This document shows, piece after piece, positions 18,612 to 26,233 of a stretch of DNA of 64,000 nt. The stretch is from an uncultured Clostridia bacterium (lineage in GTDB: Bacteria; Bacillota; Clostridia; UMGS1810), in the NCBI GenBank assembly GCA_934500705.1, contig CAKSTI010000008.1, forward strand, positions 1 through 64,000, written 5' to 3'. Position numbers and translations under genes: made by a program. Numbering within the stretch: position 1 is the stretch's first letter; every line of letters starts with the position of its first letter. The notes under the pieces are model-generated. The model had not been told where the DNA came from, ran no database searches, and worked only from the letters and a program-made list of their open reading frames with translations.

Positions 18612-19850
18612 TTGACACGAATGAGGCTGCGGCCGATACTTATGATAATACTTATGAATCTGCTCGGATTTTCTCTGCTGTATCTCTTTCAGCAGGGCAA
18701 AGACGTGCACATTCTCTACTGTATGGCGGCAATGTGTGCCCTGTGCATTGGGGTGTATGCCGTTATGAGCGCATTTGAGCTTGGCGACGTGTACCTGTAT
18801 CTTATGGTTGCAATGCTCGTCACGGTGGGAATGATTATGCTGTTCCGCCTTGACCCGGACTACGGGTACAGCCAGATTAAGTGGTTCGGTGTGGGAACGG
18901 CGGTGTTTTTTGCAAGCTATTTTGTGTACCGCCCTTTCGGCGGCTGGAGCAAATTTACTTACCTTTATATGGGCGGTGCGGTACTGCTCTACGTGGTGAC
19001 GCTCGTTTTCGGCGAGGAGATTAAGGGCGCAAAGAACTGGATTGCGGTCGGCAAGTTTACAATTCAGCCGTCGGAATTTATAAAGATATTATACTGCTTT
19101 GCCTTGGCGTCGTTTTTCAGCCGCAGGCACGAGAGCAAAAACCTCAAAGAACGGCTCACGGGCGTGACAAGGGACGACATAATCCTGTGCGGATTTGTGT
19201 ACCTTTGCATAGGATTTTTTATAATTCAGCGTGAATGGGGAACGGCGCTTTTGTTCTTTCTCATTTACTTTTCCATGCTCATACTCTACGACGCACCGCT
19301 TGTGGTGCTCCTTGGAAATGCGGCGTTTGCGGCGCTTGGAGCATACGGCGGATACCTGTTTACGTCGCACATCAAGGTGAGAGTCAGCACGTGGCTCAAC
19401 CCCTGGGCGGACGCAACCAACAGAGGGTATCAGATTATCCAGTCGCTTATGGCAATATGCTCGGGCGGCTACTTCGGCGCAGGCGTCGGCAACGGCAACC
19501 CGTACCTTATACCGGAGGTGCACTCGGACTTTATATTCTCGGCCATATGCGAGGAAATGGGCATTTTTATGGGAATCGCCATAATAATACTGTACTTTAT
19601 ATTCTCGTACCGTGGGTTTAAAACGGCAATCCGCACGTCCGACTCCTACGACAGGGCTCTGTGCCTTTCGCTTGTAATCAGCTTTGCCTTCCAGACGTTT
19701 ATCATTGTCGGCGGAGTTATAAAGCTGATACCGCTGACGGGCATAACTCTCCCCTTTGTAAGCTACGGGGGAAGCTCTATGGTTTCGTGCTTTATAATGC
19801 TGGGAATACTGACGGCGGTGTCCTTTGGCAGAAAAGATAAAAAAATTTGA
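18612..19850 (+). CDS. SEDS-family peptidoglycan polymerase (FtsW/RodA/SpoVE)
   Basis: The 412-residue polytopic membrane protein belongs to the SEDS family, which polymerises lipid II with a partner class B PBP. Family motifs are visible: GAKNWIAVGKFTIQPSEF, QREWGTALLF, NRGYQIIQSLMAICSGGYFG and ITLPFVSYGGSS. I chose the TTG at 18612, 8 bases after GGGG; the GTG at 18603 overlaps that ribosome site. It is distinct from the dcw-cluster ftsW at 62620-63744, so it is either the RodA- or SpoVE-type paralogue. The adjacent FHA gene suggests phospho-dependent control. Which paralogue it is cannot be settled here. Confidence 0.9.
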   Translation: MTRMRLRPILMIILMNLLGFSLLYLFQQGKDVHILYCMAAMCALCIGVYAVMSAFELGDVYLYLMVAMLVTVGMIMLFRLDPDYGYSQIKWFGVGTAVFFASYFVYRPFGGWSKFTYLYMGGAVLLYVVTLVFGEEIKGAKNWIAVGKFTIQPSEFIKILYCFALASFFSRRHESKNLKERLTGVTRDDIILCGFVYLCIGFFIIQREWGTALLFFLIYFSMLILYDAPLVVLLGNAAFAALGAYGGYLFTSHIKVRVSTWLNPWADATNRGYQIIQSLMAICSGGYFGAGVGNGNPYLIPEVHSDFIFSAICEEMGIFMGIAIIILYFIFSYRGFKTAIRTSDSYDRALCLSLVISFAFQTFIIVGGVIKLIPLTGITLPFVSYGGSSMVSCFIMLGILTAVSFGRKDKKI

Positions 19851-19859
19851 AAAAGGGTC

Positions 19860-19888
19860 TTGACAAGGCATAAAAATTGTGCTATTAT
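19860..19888 (+). promoter_or_regulatory. strong sigma-A promoter of the T-box/trpB transcript
   Basis: TTGACA (19860-19865), a 17-base spacer and TATTAT (19883-19888) form a near-consensus promoter directly before the T-box leader. Confidence 0.75.
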
Positions 19889-19895
19889 TTTCTAA

Positions 19896-20192
19896 ACCGT
19901 TGAGAAAGAGTAGTAAGCTCCGATACTGTTCAAGAGAGAGCCGCAGGCGGTGGAATTGCGGCGGATAAGGCGGAGACGAATGGACTTTCGAGGGCAATCG
20001 GAAACGAATTTTCGGAGTATGTGCGACGGAGTTTGACACTTCGTAAACAAAAGCAGCGTATGACGGTACGCAAAGGTTAATCGTATCAAGTACGCACAGA
20101 GCGGACGGATTTTTCCGTCAAGCAGGGTGGCACCGCAGGATTTTACTCCTGTCCCGGCATAATTAAATTTGCGTGGGACAAGGAGTTTTTTT
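19896..20192 (+). promoter_or_regulatory. T-box leader, tryptophan type
   Basis: The leader starts with a stem I region containing AGTA, followed on the 3' side by GAA-TGG-ACT, where TGG is the likely Trp specifier codon. It ends with the T-box core AAGCAGGGTGGCACCGC (about 20120-20136). The antiterminator bulge reads TGGC, complementary to a GCCA tRNA end, as expected for tRNA-Trp with discriminator G. ACTCCTGTCCC (20145-20155) pairs with GGGACAAGGAGT (20175-20186), followed by a T run to 20192, forming the terminator. Uncharged tRNA-Trp should block termination and switch on trpB. Confidence 0.92.
20144..20192 (+). terminator. T-box conditional terminator
   Basis: The stem ACTCCTGTCCC with GGGACAAGGAGT is followed by seven T residues. 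It overlaps the antiterminator sequence and is the off-state of the leader. Confidence 0.85.
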
Positions 20193-20217
20193 GTTCCATT
20201 GAGAGGAGAGAAAGAAT

Positions 20218-21594
20218 ATGTCAGAGAAAACAATCCCGTACAAAATCTATCTTGAAGAGAGCGAAATGCCTAAATCCTGGTACAACCTCAGAGCGGATAT
20301 GAAGGACAAGCCGGCTCCGCTTTTAAACCCCGGAACCTTAAAGCCGATGACGGCTCAGGAGCTTGCGCCCGTTTTCTGCGATGAGCTGATTGCTCAGGAA
20401 CTTGACGACACAACGCCGTTTTTTGAAATTCCGCAGGAAATCCGTGATTTCTACAAAATGTACCGCCCGTCACCGCTTGTGCGTGCGTACTGCCTGGAAA
20501 AAAAGCTCGGCACACCGGCTAAAATCTACTACAAATTCGAGGGCAACAACACCAGCGGAAGCCACAAGCTCAACTCCGCAATAGCGCAGGCATATTACGC
20601 AAAAAAACAGGGACTTAAAGGCGTAACAACCGAAACGGGAGCCGGTCAGTGGGGAACGGCGCTTTCTATGGCGTGCTCTTACTTTGACCTCGACTGCAAG
20701 GTATTTATGGTTAAGGTTTCCTACGAACAAAAGCCGTTCCGCCGTGAAGTTATGAGGACATACGGCGCATCGGTTACACCCTCGCCGTCAACCGAAACAA
20801 ACGTCGGCAGAAAAATCCTTGCCGAACACCCCGGCACAACGGGAAGTCTCGGCTGTGCAATTTCCGAGGCGGTGGAGAGAGCAACCACAACCGAAGGGTA
20901 CAGATACGTCCTCGGCAGTGTGTTAAATCAGGTACTTCTGCACCAGTCGGTTATCGGACTGGAAACAAAGGCGGCGCTTGACAAATACGGCATCAAGCCG
21001 GACGTAATAATAGGCTGTGCCGGCGGCGGCTCAAACCTCGGCGGACTTATTGCCCCCTTTATGGGCGAAAAGTTAAGGGGCGAGGCAGACTACCGCATAG
21101 TTGCCGTTGAACCGGCGTCCTGCCCCAGCTTTACGAGAGGAAAATTTGCATACGACTTCTGCGACACGGGTATGGTTTGCCCTCTGGCAAAGATGTATAC
21201 CCTCGGCAGCGGATTTATTCCGGCGCCGAACCACGCAGGCGGACTGCGCTATCACGGTATGAGCTCTACCCTTTCCAAGCTGTACCACGACGGATATATG
21301 GAGGCTGTTTCCGTTCCGCAGACGGCAGTTTTCGAGGCGGCGGAACAGTTTGCAAGGGTTGAGGGAATTTTGCCGGCACCGGAGAGCAGCCACGCCATAA
21401 GGGTTGCCATTGACGAGGCGTTAAAGTGCAAGGAAAGCGGCGAGGAAAAGACCATTGTATTCGGTCTTACCGGCACGGGTTACTTTGATATGGTAGCTTA
21501 CGAAAAATTCCACGACGGCAAAATGGAAGATTACGTTCCCACAGACGCAGAGCTTGAGGAGAGTCTTGCCAAGCTTCCAAAAGTTGACCTTTAA
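20218..21594 (+). CDS. trpB: tryptophan synthase beta-like protein, TrpB2 type
   Basis: TrpB condenses indole with serine to make tryptophan using PLP. The 458-residue protein is longer than TrpB1 and has the N-terminal MPKSWYNL and Pro-rich segments of the TrpB2 subgroup. The PLP lysine is in NNTSGSHKLNSA (K117), and the phosphate-binding loop GCAGGGSNLGG covers 266-276. No trpA or other trp gene is near. TrpB2 enzymes are often encoded away from trpA and can scavenge free indole. The Trp-type T-box directly upstream supports the assignment and shows control by tRNA-Trp charging. Confidence 0.94.
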   Translation: MSEKTIPYKIYLEESEMPKSWYNLRADMKDKPAPLLNPGTLKPMTAQELAPVFCDELIAQELDDTTPFFEIPQEIRDFYKMYRPSPLVRAYCLEKKLGTPAKIYYKFEGNNTSGSHKLNSAIAQAYYAKKQGLKGVTTETGAGQWGTALSMACSYFDLDCKVFMVKVSYEQKPFRREVMRTYGASVTPSPSTETNVGRKILAEHPGTTGSLGCAISEAVERATTTEGYRYVLGSVLNQVLLHQSVIGLETKAALDKYGIKPDVIIGCAGGGSNLGGLIAPFMGEKLRGEADYRIVAVEPASCPSFTRGKFAYDFCDTGMVCPLAKMYTLGSGFIPAPNHAGGLRYHGMSSTLSKLYHDGYMEAVSVPQTAVFEAAEQFARVEGILPAPESSHAIRVAIDEALKCKESGEEKTIVFGLTGTGYFDMVAYEKFHDGKMEDYVPTDAELEESLAKLPKVDL

Positions 21595-21659
21595 TAAATC
21601 AGAATAAGCACGCTTTGCCCGCCTTGTGCGGGCAGAGGCCGCTTTATGGGGGATTAGCG

Positions 21660-22250
21660 ATGAACAAAGACGAATTTATTAAAATATATACCGAAAACAT
21701 CAAGCGTGAGGGCGCAGACAAACTGCTTGCGTACCTTAGCAGTCCGTCGTGCGACTTTTTTACCGCACCGGCAAGCACACGCTTTCACAGCGCATACGCC
21801 GGAGGACTTCTTGACCACAGTCTTAATGTTTACCACTGTCTTAAAGACTACCTGCAAAGACCGAGAGTTAAGGAAACTTACGGTCTAAACCCAAGCGACG
21901 AAACGGTTGCCATTGTGTCACTTCTGCACGACCTGTGCAAAATTAACTGCTACAAGCCGTCCACAAGGAACGTAAAGGACGCTCACGGCGTGTGGCACAC
22001 TGTACCCACGTTCAGCTTTGAGGACGATATGCCATACGGCCACGGCGAAAAGTCGGTTTACATAATTTCCGGCTATATGCGCCTTACCCGTGAGGAGTCT
22101 TTTGCAATAAGATTTCATATGGGATTTTCCGGCAGTGAGGAGAGCTATCTGGTAGGCAGTGCGTTTGAAAAATTCCCGCTCGCCTTTGCCCTCTCCACAG
22201 CGGATATGGAGGCTACATATTTTATGGAGGAACCTCCGGAGAAAATTTGA
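21660..22250 (+). CDS. HD-domain metal-dependent phosphohydrolase
   Basis: The 196-residue protein carries the HD-superfamily metal ligands: HSAYAGGLLDHSLNVY supplies early histidines and SLLHDLCKIN is the HD pair. A conserved downstream segment (YGHGEKSVYII) follows. HD proteins cleave phosphate esters of nucleotides or RNA; the substrate here is unknown. I chose the ATG at 21660 behind a GGGGG ribosome site. The upstream in-frame start at 21615 would place the GCCCGC/GCGGGC hairpin (21617-21633) inside the gene. It lies 65 bases after trpB. Confidence 0.75.
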   Translation: MNKDEFIKIYTENIKREGADKLLAYLSSPSCDFFTAPASTRFHSAYAGGLLDHSLNVYHCLKDYLQRPRVKETYGLNPSDETVAIVSLLHDLCKINCYKPSTRNVKDAHGVWHTVPTFSFEDDMPYGHGEKSVYIISGYMRLTREESFAIRFHMGFSGSEESYLVGSAFEKFPLAFALSTADMEATYFMEEPPEKI

Positions 22251-22275
22251 CATTGTGCAAACTATGTGTTAAAAT
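22247..22275 (+). promoter_or_regulatory. promoter of the cohesin-like secreted protein
   Basis: TTGACA (22247-22252), 17 bases and TAAAAT (22270-22275). The -35 overlaps the stop codon of the HD gene, so the secreted protein has its own transcript. Confidence 0.75.
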
Positions 22276-22307
22276 TAATACATAAAACTACATAAGGAGA
22301 CGTGAAA

Positions 22308-23651
22308 ATGAGAAAATTTTTATTGGCAGCCTTAGCTGTGTGCATAGTAATCTCGGCAATGTGCCCGTTTGTTACGCTTGCAGACGCAGCTCTCGGCGAA
22401 AACATCACCTGGAACCTTACCGACGGTACGCTCACAATAACGGGCAGCGGCGATATGGCGGACTTTTCCGCAGCGTCCGACGCACCGTGGTACGCAAACA
22501 GAGCGGCGGTGGAGCGCATTGTTGTTTCCGACGGCATAACGCACATCGGCAGTATGGCATTTTACGGCTGTGTCAATGCAAAGACGGCTGAAATAGCAGA
22601 CAGCGTAAAGAGCATAGGTATTAACGCCTTTTCGTACACGGAAGGCTCGGTTACAAGCATAAGCAGTGTCAGCGCACCGTATCAGTTCGTTATTTCAAGT
22701 GAAAAGGACTGCGCAAAGACTGGCGAGGAATTTTATGTTGACGTTGACTTAAAGGGCGACTTTAAGGGCGTTTCGGCAATACAGGCAATGGTTATATTCG
22801 ACTCGGAGAGAATTTCGGCAGACGTTGACGACTGGTGCGACACCGCCTGGCTCGAAAGCGTGGACAAAACAGGCCTCGGCTACATCAGCAATCCTATGAA
22901 CGGCGTCGTTACAAACACCGTGAGAGTGCTCTACATCTCCCTCGGCGGAACCAAGATTGACGACGGCTCACCGCTCTACACCGCAGGCGAAACCACGCAG
23001 AAAGTTGCAAGGCTCAAATTTAAGGCTAAGGAAGACATCGAGGCTTTTGACATCACCTGCTTTTACCTCAAAGACTGCAAGGTTGTCAACGCAGAGAGCA
23101 AAACAGACCCCGAATGCGGACTTATGCAGCTCACAACACCGTCAATTCTCCCGATAAGCGGACTTAAAATCATAACAAACAGCAAGGACGCCGCAGACTA
23201 TGCCACGGACAAAGGCATTAAGGCAGAGGACAAAGACGGCAAAGAGTACACCGCAGAGGCAAAGCCCGAAACGAAAAAACCCGACGGCATCACCGTTATG
23301 CTCGACGGCAAAAAGATTGAATTTGACGTAGAACCGATACTTGTAAAAGACAGAACAATGGTTCCTATGAGAGCAATATTCGAGGCGCTCGGCGCAAAGG
23401 TTGACTGGGACGACGACAAGCAGACAGCTTTCGGTATGAACGCAAACACGGTTGTTGCATTCCAGATAGACAACAACAAAATGCAGAAAAGCTCCGTTGA
23501 CGGCAAGAGCGAAACAATCGAGCTGGACGTTCCGGCAATGCTCGTAAACGACCGAACGCTTGTTCCCCTGCGTGCCATAAGCGAGTCATTCGGCAACAAA
23601 GTTGACTGGGTTGACGAAACGCAGACGGTTGTCATTACATCTGAGAAATAG
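22308..23651 (+). CDS. secreted mosaic protein: BspA-like, cohesin-like and copper-amine-oxidase-N-like domains
   Basis: The 447-residue protein starts at the ATG at 22308 (AAGGAG 8 bases upstream). Residues 1-26 form a signal peptide. Residues about 30-110 match the start of BspA/leucine-rich surface proteins (LTITGSGDM, YGCVNAKTAEIADSVKSIG). Residues about 120-270 look like a cohesin-type beta domain (GEEFYVDVDLKG, VARLKFKAKED). The C-terminal 125 residues are two repeats of the copper-amine-oxidase N-terminal-like fold (VKDRTMVPMRAIFEALGAKV and VNDRTLVPLRAISESFGNKV), a common cell-surface module with no oxidase activity. No SLH or sortase anchor is present. It is probably a surface or scaffold protein; the ligand is unknown. 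Confidence 0.82.
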   Translation: MRKFLLAALAVCIVISAMCPFVTLADAALGENITWNLTDGTLTITGSGDMADFSAASDAPWYANRAAVERIVVSDGITHIGSMAFYGCVNAKTAEIADSVKSIGINAFSYTEGSVTSISSVSAPYQFVISSEKDCAKTGEEFYVDVDLKGDFKGVSAIQAMVIFDSERISADVDDWCDTAWLESVDKTGLGYISNPMNGVVTNTVRVLYISLGGTKIDDGSPLYTAGETTQKVARLKFKAKEDIEAFDITCFYLKDCKVVNAESKTDPECGLMQLTTPSILPISGLKIITNSKDAADYATDKGIKAEDKDGKEYTAEAKPETKKPDGITVMLDGKKIEFDVEPILVKDRTMVPMRAIFEALGAKVDWDDDKQTAFGMNANTVVAFQIDNNKMQKSSVDGKSETIELDVPAMLVNDRTLVPLRAISESFGNKVDWVDETQTVVITSEK

Positions 23652-23678
23652 AGAAAACGAAAGTTTTATTAAGACAAA

Positions 23679-23710
23679 GGCGGTGTATTTGTTTACACCG
23701 CCGAATTTTT
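23679..23710 (+). terminator. intrinsic terminator after the secreted mosaic protein
   Basis: GGCGGTGTA (23679-23687) pairs with TACACCGCC (23694-23702), followed by a short T tract (23706-23710). Confidence 0.75.
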
Positions 23711-23724
23711 AACGGAGATTTAAA

Positions 23725-24756
23725 ATGACCTTTTCAAAACGTGACACATTAATAATCAAGGGAATTGCAGTGCTGATGCTGGTTTGCCATCATCTCGGCA
23801 TGGGCGTTTTGCTGCCGCCGATTAACTGGGGCAAAGACCCCATTCTTACAATAATTGCCACACTTTGCAAGGTGTGCGTTGCAATATTCGTTATTCTCAG
23901 CGGATACGGCATAAACGAGAGCCGCAAACGGCGCACGGAGAGCGATTTTCTGTTTGTAAAAAATCACCTTTTACGGCTTATGAAGCAGTTTTGGTTTATA
24001 TTTGTAATTTTCGTTCCGCTCGGCTTTCTGTGCCAATGGAAACCGACAGAGGTGTACGGTGGCGGCGGACGTGGTTTTTTGTATTTTGTTATAGACTTTT
24101 TTGGAATGAAGTCGCTGTTTAACACCCCTACAATGAACCAGACCTGGTGGTATATGGAAACGGTGATTGTATTGTATATTGCCTATCCGCTGCTCCGCCG
24201 TCTTGTTAAAAAACTGCCCGTAATTACTCTTGCGGCGGCATTTGTGCCCATTGCGCTCGGTATGAAAGGTTTTAACGCCGGCACTGTTGACGGCTGCCGT
24301 GAGATATACTGGGTGTTCCCGTTTGCGGTGGGAATTTTTCTCTCTCAGCACGATATATTGAACCGCTTTTCCGCCTTTTGTGCAGGGCACGGCGCATTTG
24401 CGGTTGTGCTGAGCCTTGCCTCGGTGCTTGTGCTGACGTGGGCACGCTCCCGTGCCGGACTTGTGCTCGACACGTTCTATGCGCTTGCGATAATCGCTTT
24501 TGCAAAGGCAACCGTGTGCAAAGTCAAGTATGCAAACTCGATTTTTGCGTATCTCGGCGTTCACTCCGCAAACATATTTATGATGCACTCGTTCCTCTAC
24601 TGCTACTTTGTGCCGATAAAACAGCTTTTGTTCGCTGTGGCAAATACGTATTTCAACTATATTTTTCTAATGCTTGAATGTGTGGTTGTTTCGGACTACA
24701 TTGAGGTCTTAAAGGCACGAATGAGGCAGACGAGGTTTCTCGCAAAATTAGTGTAG
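23725..24756 (+). CDS. acyltransferase family 3 membrane protein
   Basis: The 343-residue protein is almost entirely transmembrane and has the Acyltransferase-3 (OafA/YrhL) pattern. An N-terminal KGIAVLMLVCHHLGMG segment carries the HH-type catalytic histidines after the first helix. It is followed by GYGINESRKRR and QTWWYMETVIVLYIAYPLL. These enzymes O-acylate surface polysaccharides or peptidoglycan with acyl groups taken across the membrane. A GGAG ribosome site precedes the ATG. There is no obvious partner gene, so the acceptor is unknown. Confidence 0.85.
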   Translation: MTFSKRDTLIIKGIAVLMLVCHHLGMGVLLPPINWGKDPILTIIATLCKVCVAIFVILSGYGINESRKRRTESDFLFVKNHLLRLMKQFWFIFVIFVPLGFLCQWKPTEVYGGGGRGFLYFVIDFFGMKSLFNTPTMNQTWWYMETVIVLYIAYPLLRRLVKKLPVITLAAAFVPIALGMKGFNAGTVDGCREIYWVFPFAVGIFLSQHDILNRFSAFCAGHGAFAVVLSLASVLVLTWARSRAGLVLDTFYALAIIAFAKATVCKVKYANSIFAYLGVHSANIFMMHSFLYCYFVPIKQLLFAVANTYFNYIFLMLECVVVSDYIEVLKARMRQTRFLAKLV

Positions 24757-24788
24757 TATTGTTCTCAAATTCAGTAGTTGCGTTAAAA

Positions 24789-24826
24789 AGTAGCGCCCCA
24801 CCTGACACTATGGGCGTTACTTTTTT
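24789..24826 (+). terminator. terminator of the acyltransferase gene
   Basis: AGTAGCGCCC (24789-24798) pairs with GGGCGTTACT (24812-24821), followed by six T residues. Confidence 0.85.
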
Positions 24827-24854
24827 ATGGGTTTTACCAATATAAATATAAATA

Positions 24855-24916
24855 CCGCCGCCCACACCTTACGGCGTGGGCGGCGGACGATTGATTTTGT
24901 GTAGCAGCAAATCAAT
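24855..24916. repeat. two tandem intergenic hairpins
   Basis: An 11-bp GC-only-rich stem, CCGCCGCCCAC (24855-24865) with GTGGGCGGCGG (24876-24886), is followed at once by ATTGATTT (24890-24897) with AAATCAAT (24909-24916). Neither ends in a T tract. They belong to the 566-base gene-poor block 24757-25322. Confidence 0.6.
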
Positions 24917-24924
24917 TTGGCACA

Positions 24925-24955
24925 TAAAAAAATGCGCCGACCTAAGCCAGCGCAT
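24925..24955 (-). terminator. minus-strand terminator of a possible small RNA
   Basis: On the minus strand ATGCGC and GCGCAT (24955-24932) enclose an 11-12-base loop and are followed by seven T residues. No annotated gene ends here on this strand; it could end a transcript from the palindromic element at 24978-25120. Confidence 0.55.
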
Positions 24956-24977
24956 AAAAACACTGATTTAGGTAGTC

Positions 24978-25120
24978 GCCAAACAACCTTAAATACACTC
25001 TCTATAATCTTAACGAATAATATATAAGCGCAGTAAAAAAACCAGTGTTTTTTGCATAATAAAACACCTATATATTATTATTTTGTTAAGAAAACAATAT
25101 GTATTTAAAAACTGTTTGGC
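24978..25120 (-). repeat. 143-bp palindromic element with a 15-residue hydrophobic ORF
   Basis: The outer ends pair: GCCAAACA at 24978 with TGTTTGGC ending at 25120, then a second arm TTAAATAC/GTATTTAA. Further inward, CTTAAC and AATAATATATA segments also pair, and GTGTTTT pairs with AAAACAC around the centre. On the minus strand the loop holds a 15-codon ORF (25057-25010, MQKTLVFLLRLYIIR) with AGGTG upstream. The whole can fold as one long hairpin. It could be a MITE-like element or a structured toxin-type RNA; the ORF is too short to prove. Confidence 0.5.
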
Positions 25121-25175
25121 AGAATTTATTGTAACACAAATTATGGATAAATGCAACCTCTTTTTTAGAATATTA

Positions 25176-25214
25176 AAAAAATGACGCCCACCTTCCATTA
25201 GGGCGTCATTCTTT
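25176..25214 (-). terminator. bidirectional terminator downstream of argB
   Basis: AATGACGCCC and GGGCGTCATT form a 10-bp stem (25180-25210), with T runs on both strands (seven T on minus). It ends the argC-argB transcript and would also stop plus-strand read-through. Confidence 0.8.
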
Positions 25215-25322
25215 TGAATAAACAAACTATGGCATAACCGTCTTCGGTCTTACCTTTTGTAACTCGATTATACAATCAAACTACCGTTTCGTCAATACAT
25301 TTTTCGCATTTTCTCAGCATCG

Positions 25323-26219
25323 CTACCTGCCGAGTATCATCGTACCAATTCCGTGGTCGGTGAATATTTCGAGCAGAATGGAGTGCAAAATTCGTCCGTC
25401 GATTATGTGCACCCTCTCGACGCCGTTTTCAACCGCCTCTTTGCAGCCGGTCGTCTTTGGTATCATACCGCCGGTTATGGTGCCGTTATCTATCAGAGGT
25501 TCAACCTCGTCGGTGTATATTTTTTGAATAAGCTCGCCGTCATTGTCGAGAACGCCACGGACATCCGTAAGATACATCAGCTTTTGCGCCCTTAACGCCT
25601 CCGCAACCGCCGAGGCAACGCTGTCGGCATTGATGTTGTAACTGTTGCCGTCATCGTCCGTGCCGATGGGCGCAATTACGGGGATATATTCGTCCTCGGT
25701 GAGGTGGTTAATCAGCTTTGTGTTGATGCCCGTAACTTCGCCGACAAATCCTATGTCGGTTTTTTCGCCGTCAACTTCGGTGTAGCACTTTTTACACTTG
25801 ATAAGATTGCCGTCCAGTCCGCAAAGTCCGATAGCCTTGCCGCCGGCGTGGTTAAGACGGGAAACAATGTCCTTGTTTGTCTTGCCGACGAGAACCATCT
25901 GCGCTATGCCGACCGTTTGCTCGTCCGTCACACGCAGTCCGTTTATAAACTCGCTCTCTATGTGGTAAACGCCGAGAGTCTTTGTTATATCCGGACCGCC
26001 GCCGTGCACGATAATCGGGTTAATTCCCACGTATTTGAGCAGGGTGACGTCATTCATTACCGAGTTTTTCAAATCCTCGTTAATCATAGCGTTTCCGCCG
26101 TATTTTATAACTATCGTCTTTTTATACAGCTTGCGGATATAGGGGAGCGCCTCGATTAATATATCCGCCTTTTTAATGCCTGTTTCTATCGGCTCATTTG
26201 CATTTTTAAGTCCGCTCAT
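25323..26219 (-). CDS. argB: acetylglutamate kinase
   Basis: ArgB phosphorylates N-acetylglutamate in arginine biosynthesis. The 298-residue protein has the amino-acid-kinase signatures KYGGNAM (39-45), VHGGGPDI, the NINADSVA nucleotide-site segment and GGMIPKT. Length is typical. AGGAGG precedes the ATG. It lies 14 bases after argC in the same operon. argJ and argD, often between or after these genes, are not in the window. Confidence 0.96.
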   Translation of the reverse strand: MSGLKNANEPIETGIKKADILIEALPYIRKLYKKTIVIKYGGNAMINEDLKNSVMNDVTLLKYVGINPIIVHGGGPDITKTLGVYHIESEFINGLRVTDEQTVGIAQMVLVGKTNKDIVSRLNHAGGKAIGLCGLDGNLIKCKKCYTEVDGEKTDIGFVGEVTGINTKLINHLTEDEYIPVIAPIGTDDDGNSYNINADSVASAVAEALRAQKLMYLTDVRGVLDNDGELIQKIYTDEVEPLIDNGTITGGMIPKTTGCKEAVENGVERVHIIDGRILHSILLEIFTDHGIGTMILGR

Positions 26220-26233
26220 AGCTCTGTTACCTC

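Noticed and set aside
19089..20039. 316-codon minus-strand ORF
   Set aside because: It covers the SEDS gene and half of the T-box leader in antisense; the product has no recognisable fold.
24829..24903. Short plus-strand ORF beginning ATGGGTTTTACC
   Set aside because: It starts inside the T tract of a terminator and reads through a GC hairpin; no ribosome site.
25010..25225. 71-codon minus-strand ORF
   Set aside because: The longer frame runs through the argB terminator hairpin; only its last 15 codons, inside the palindrome, have an upstream AGGTG.
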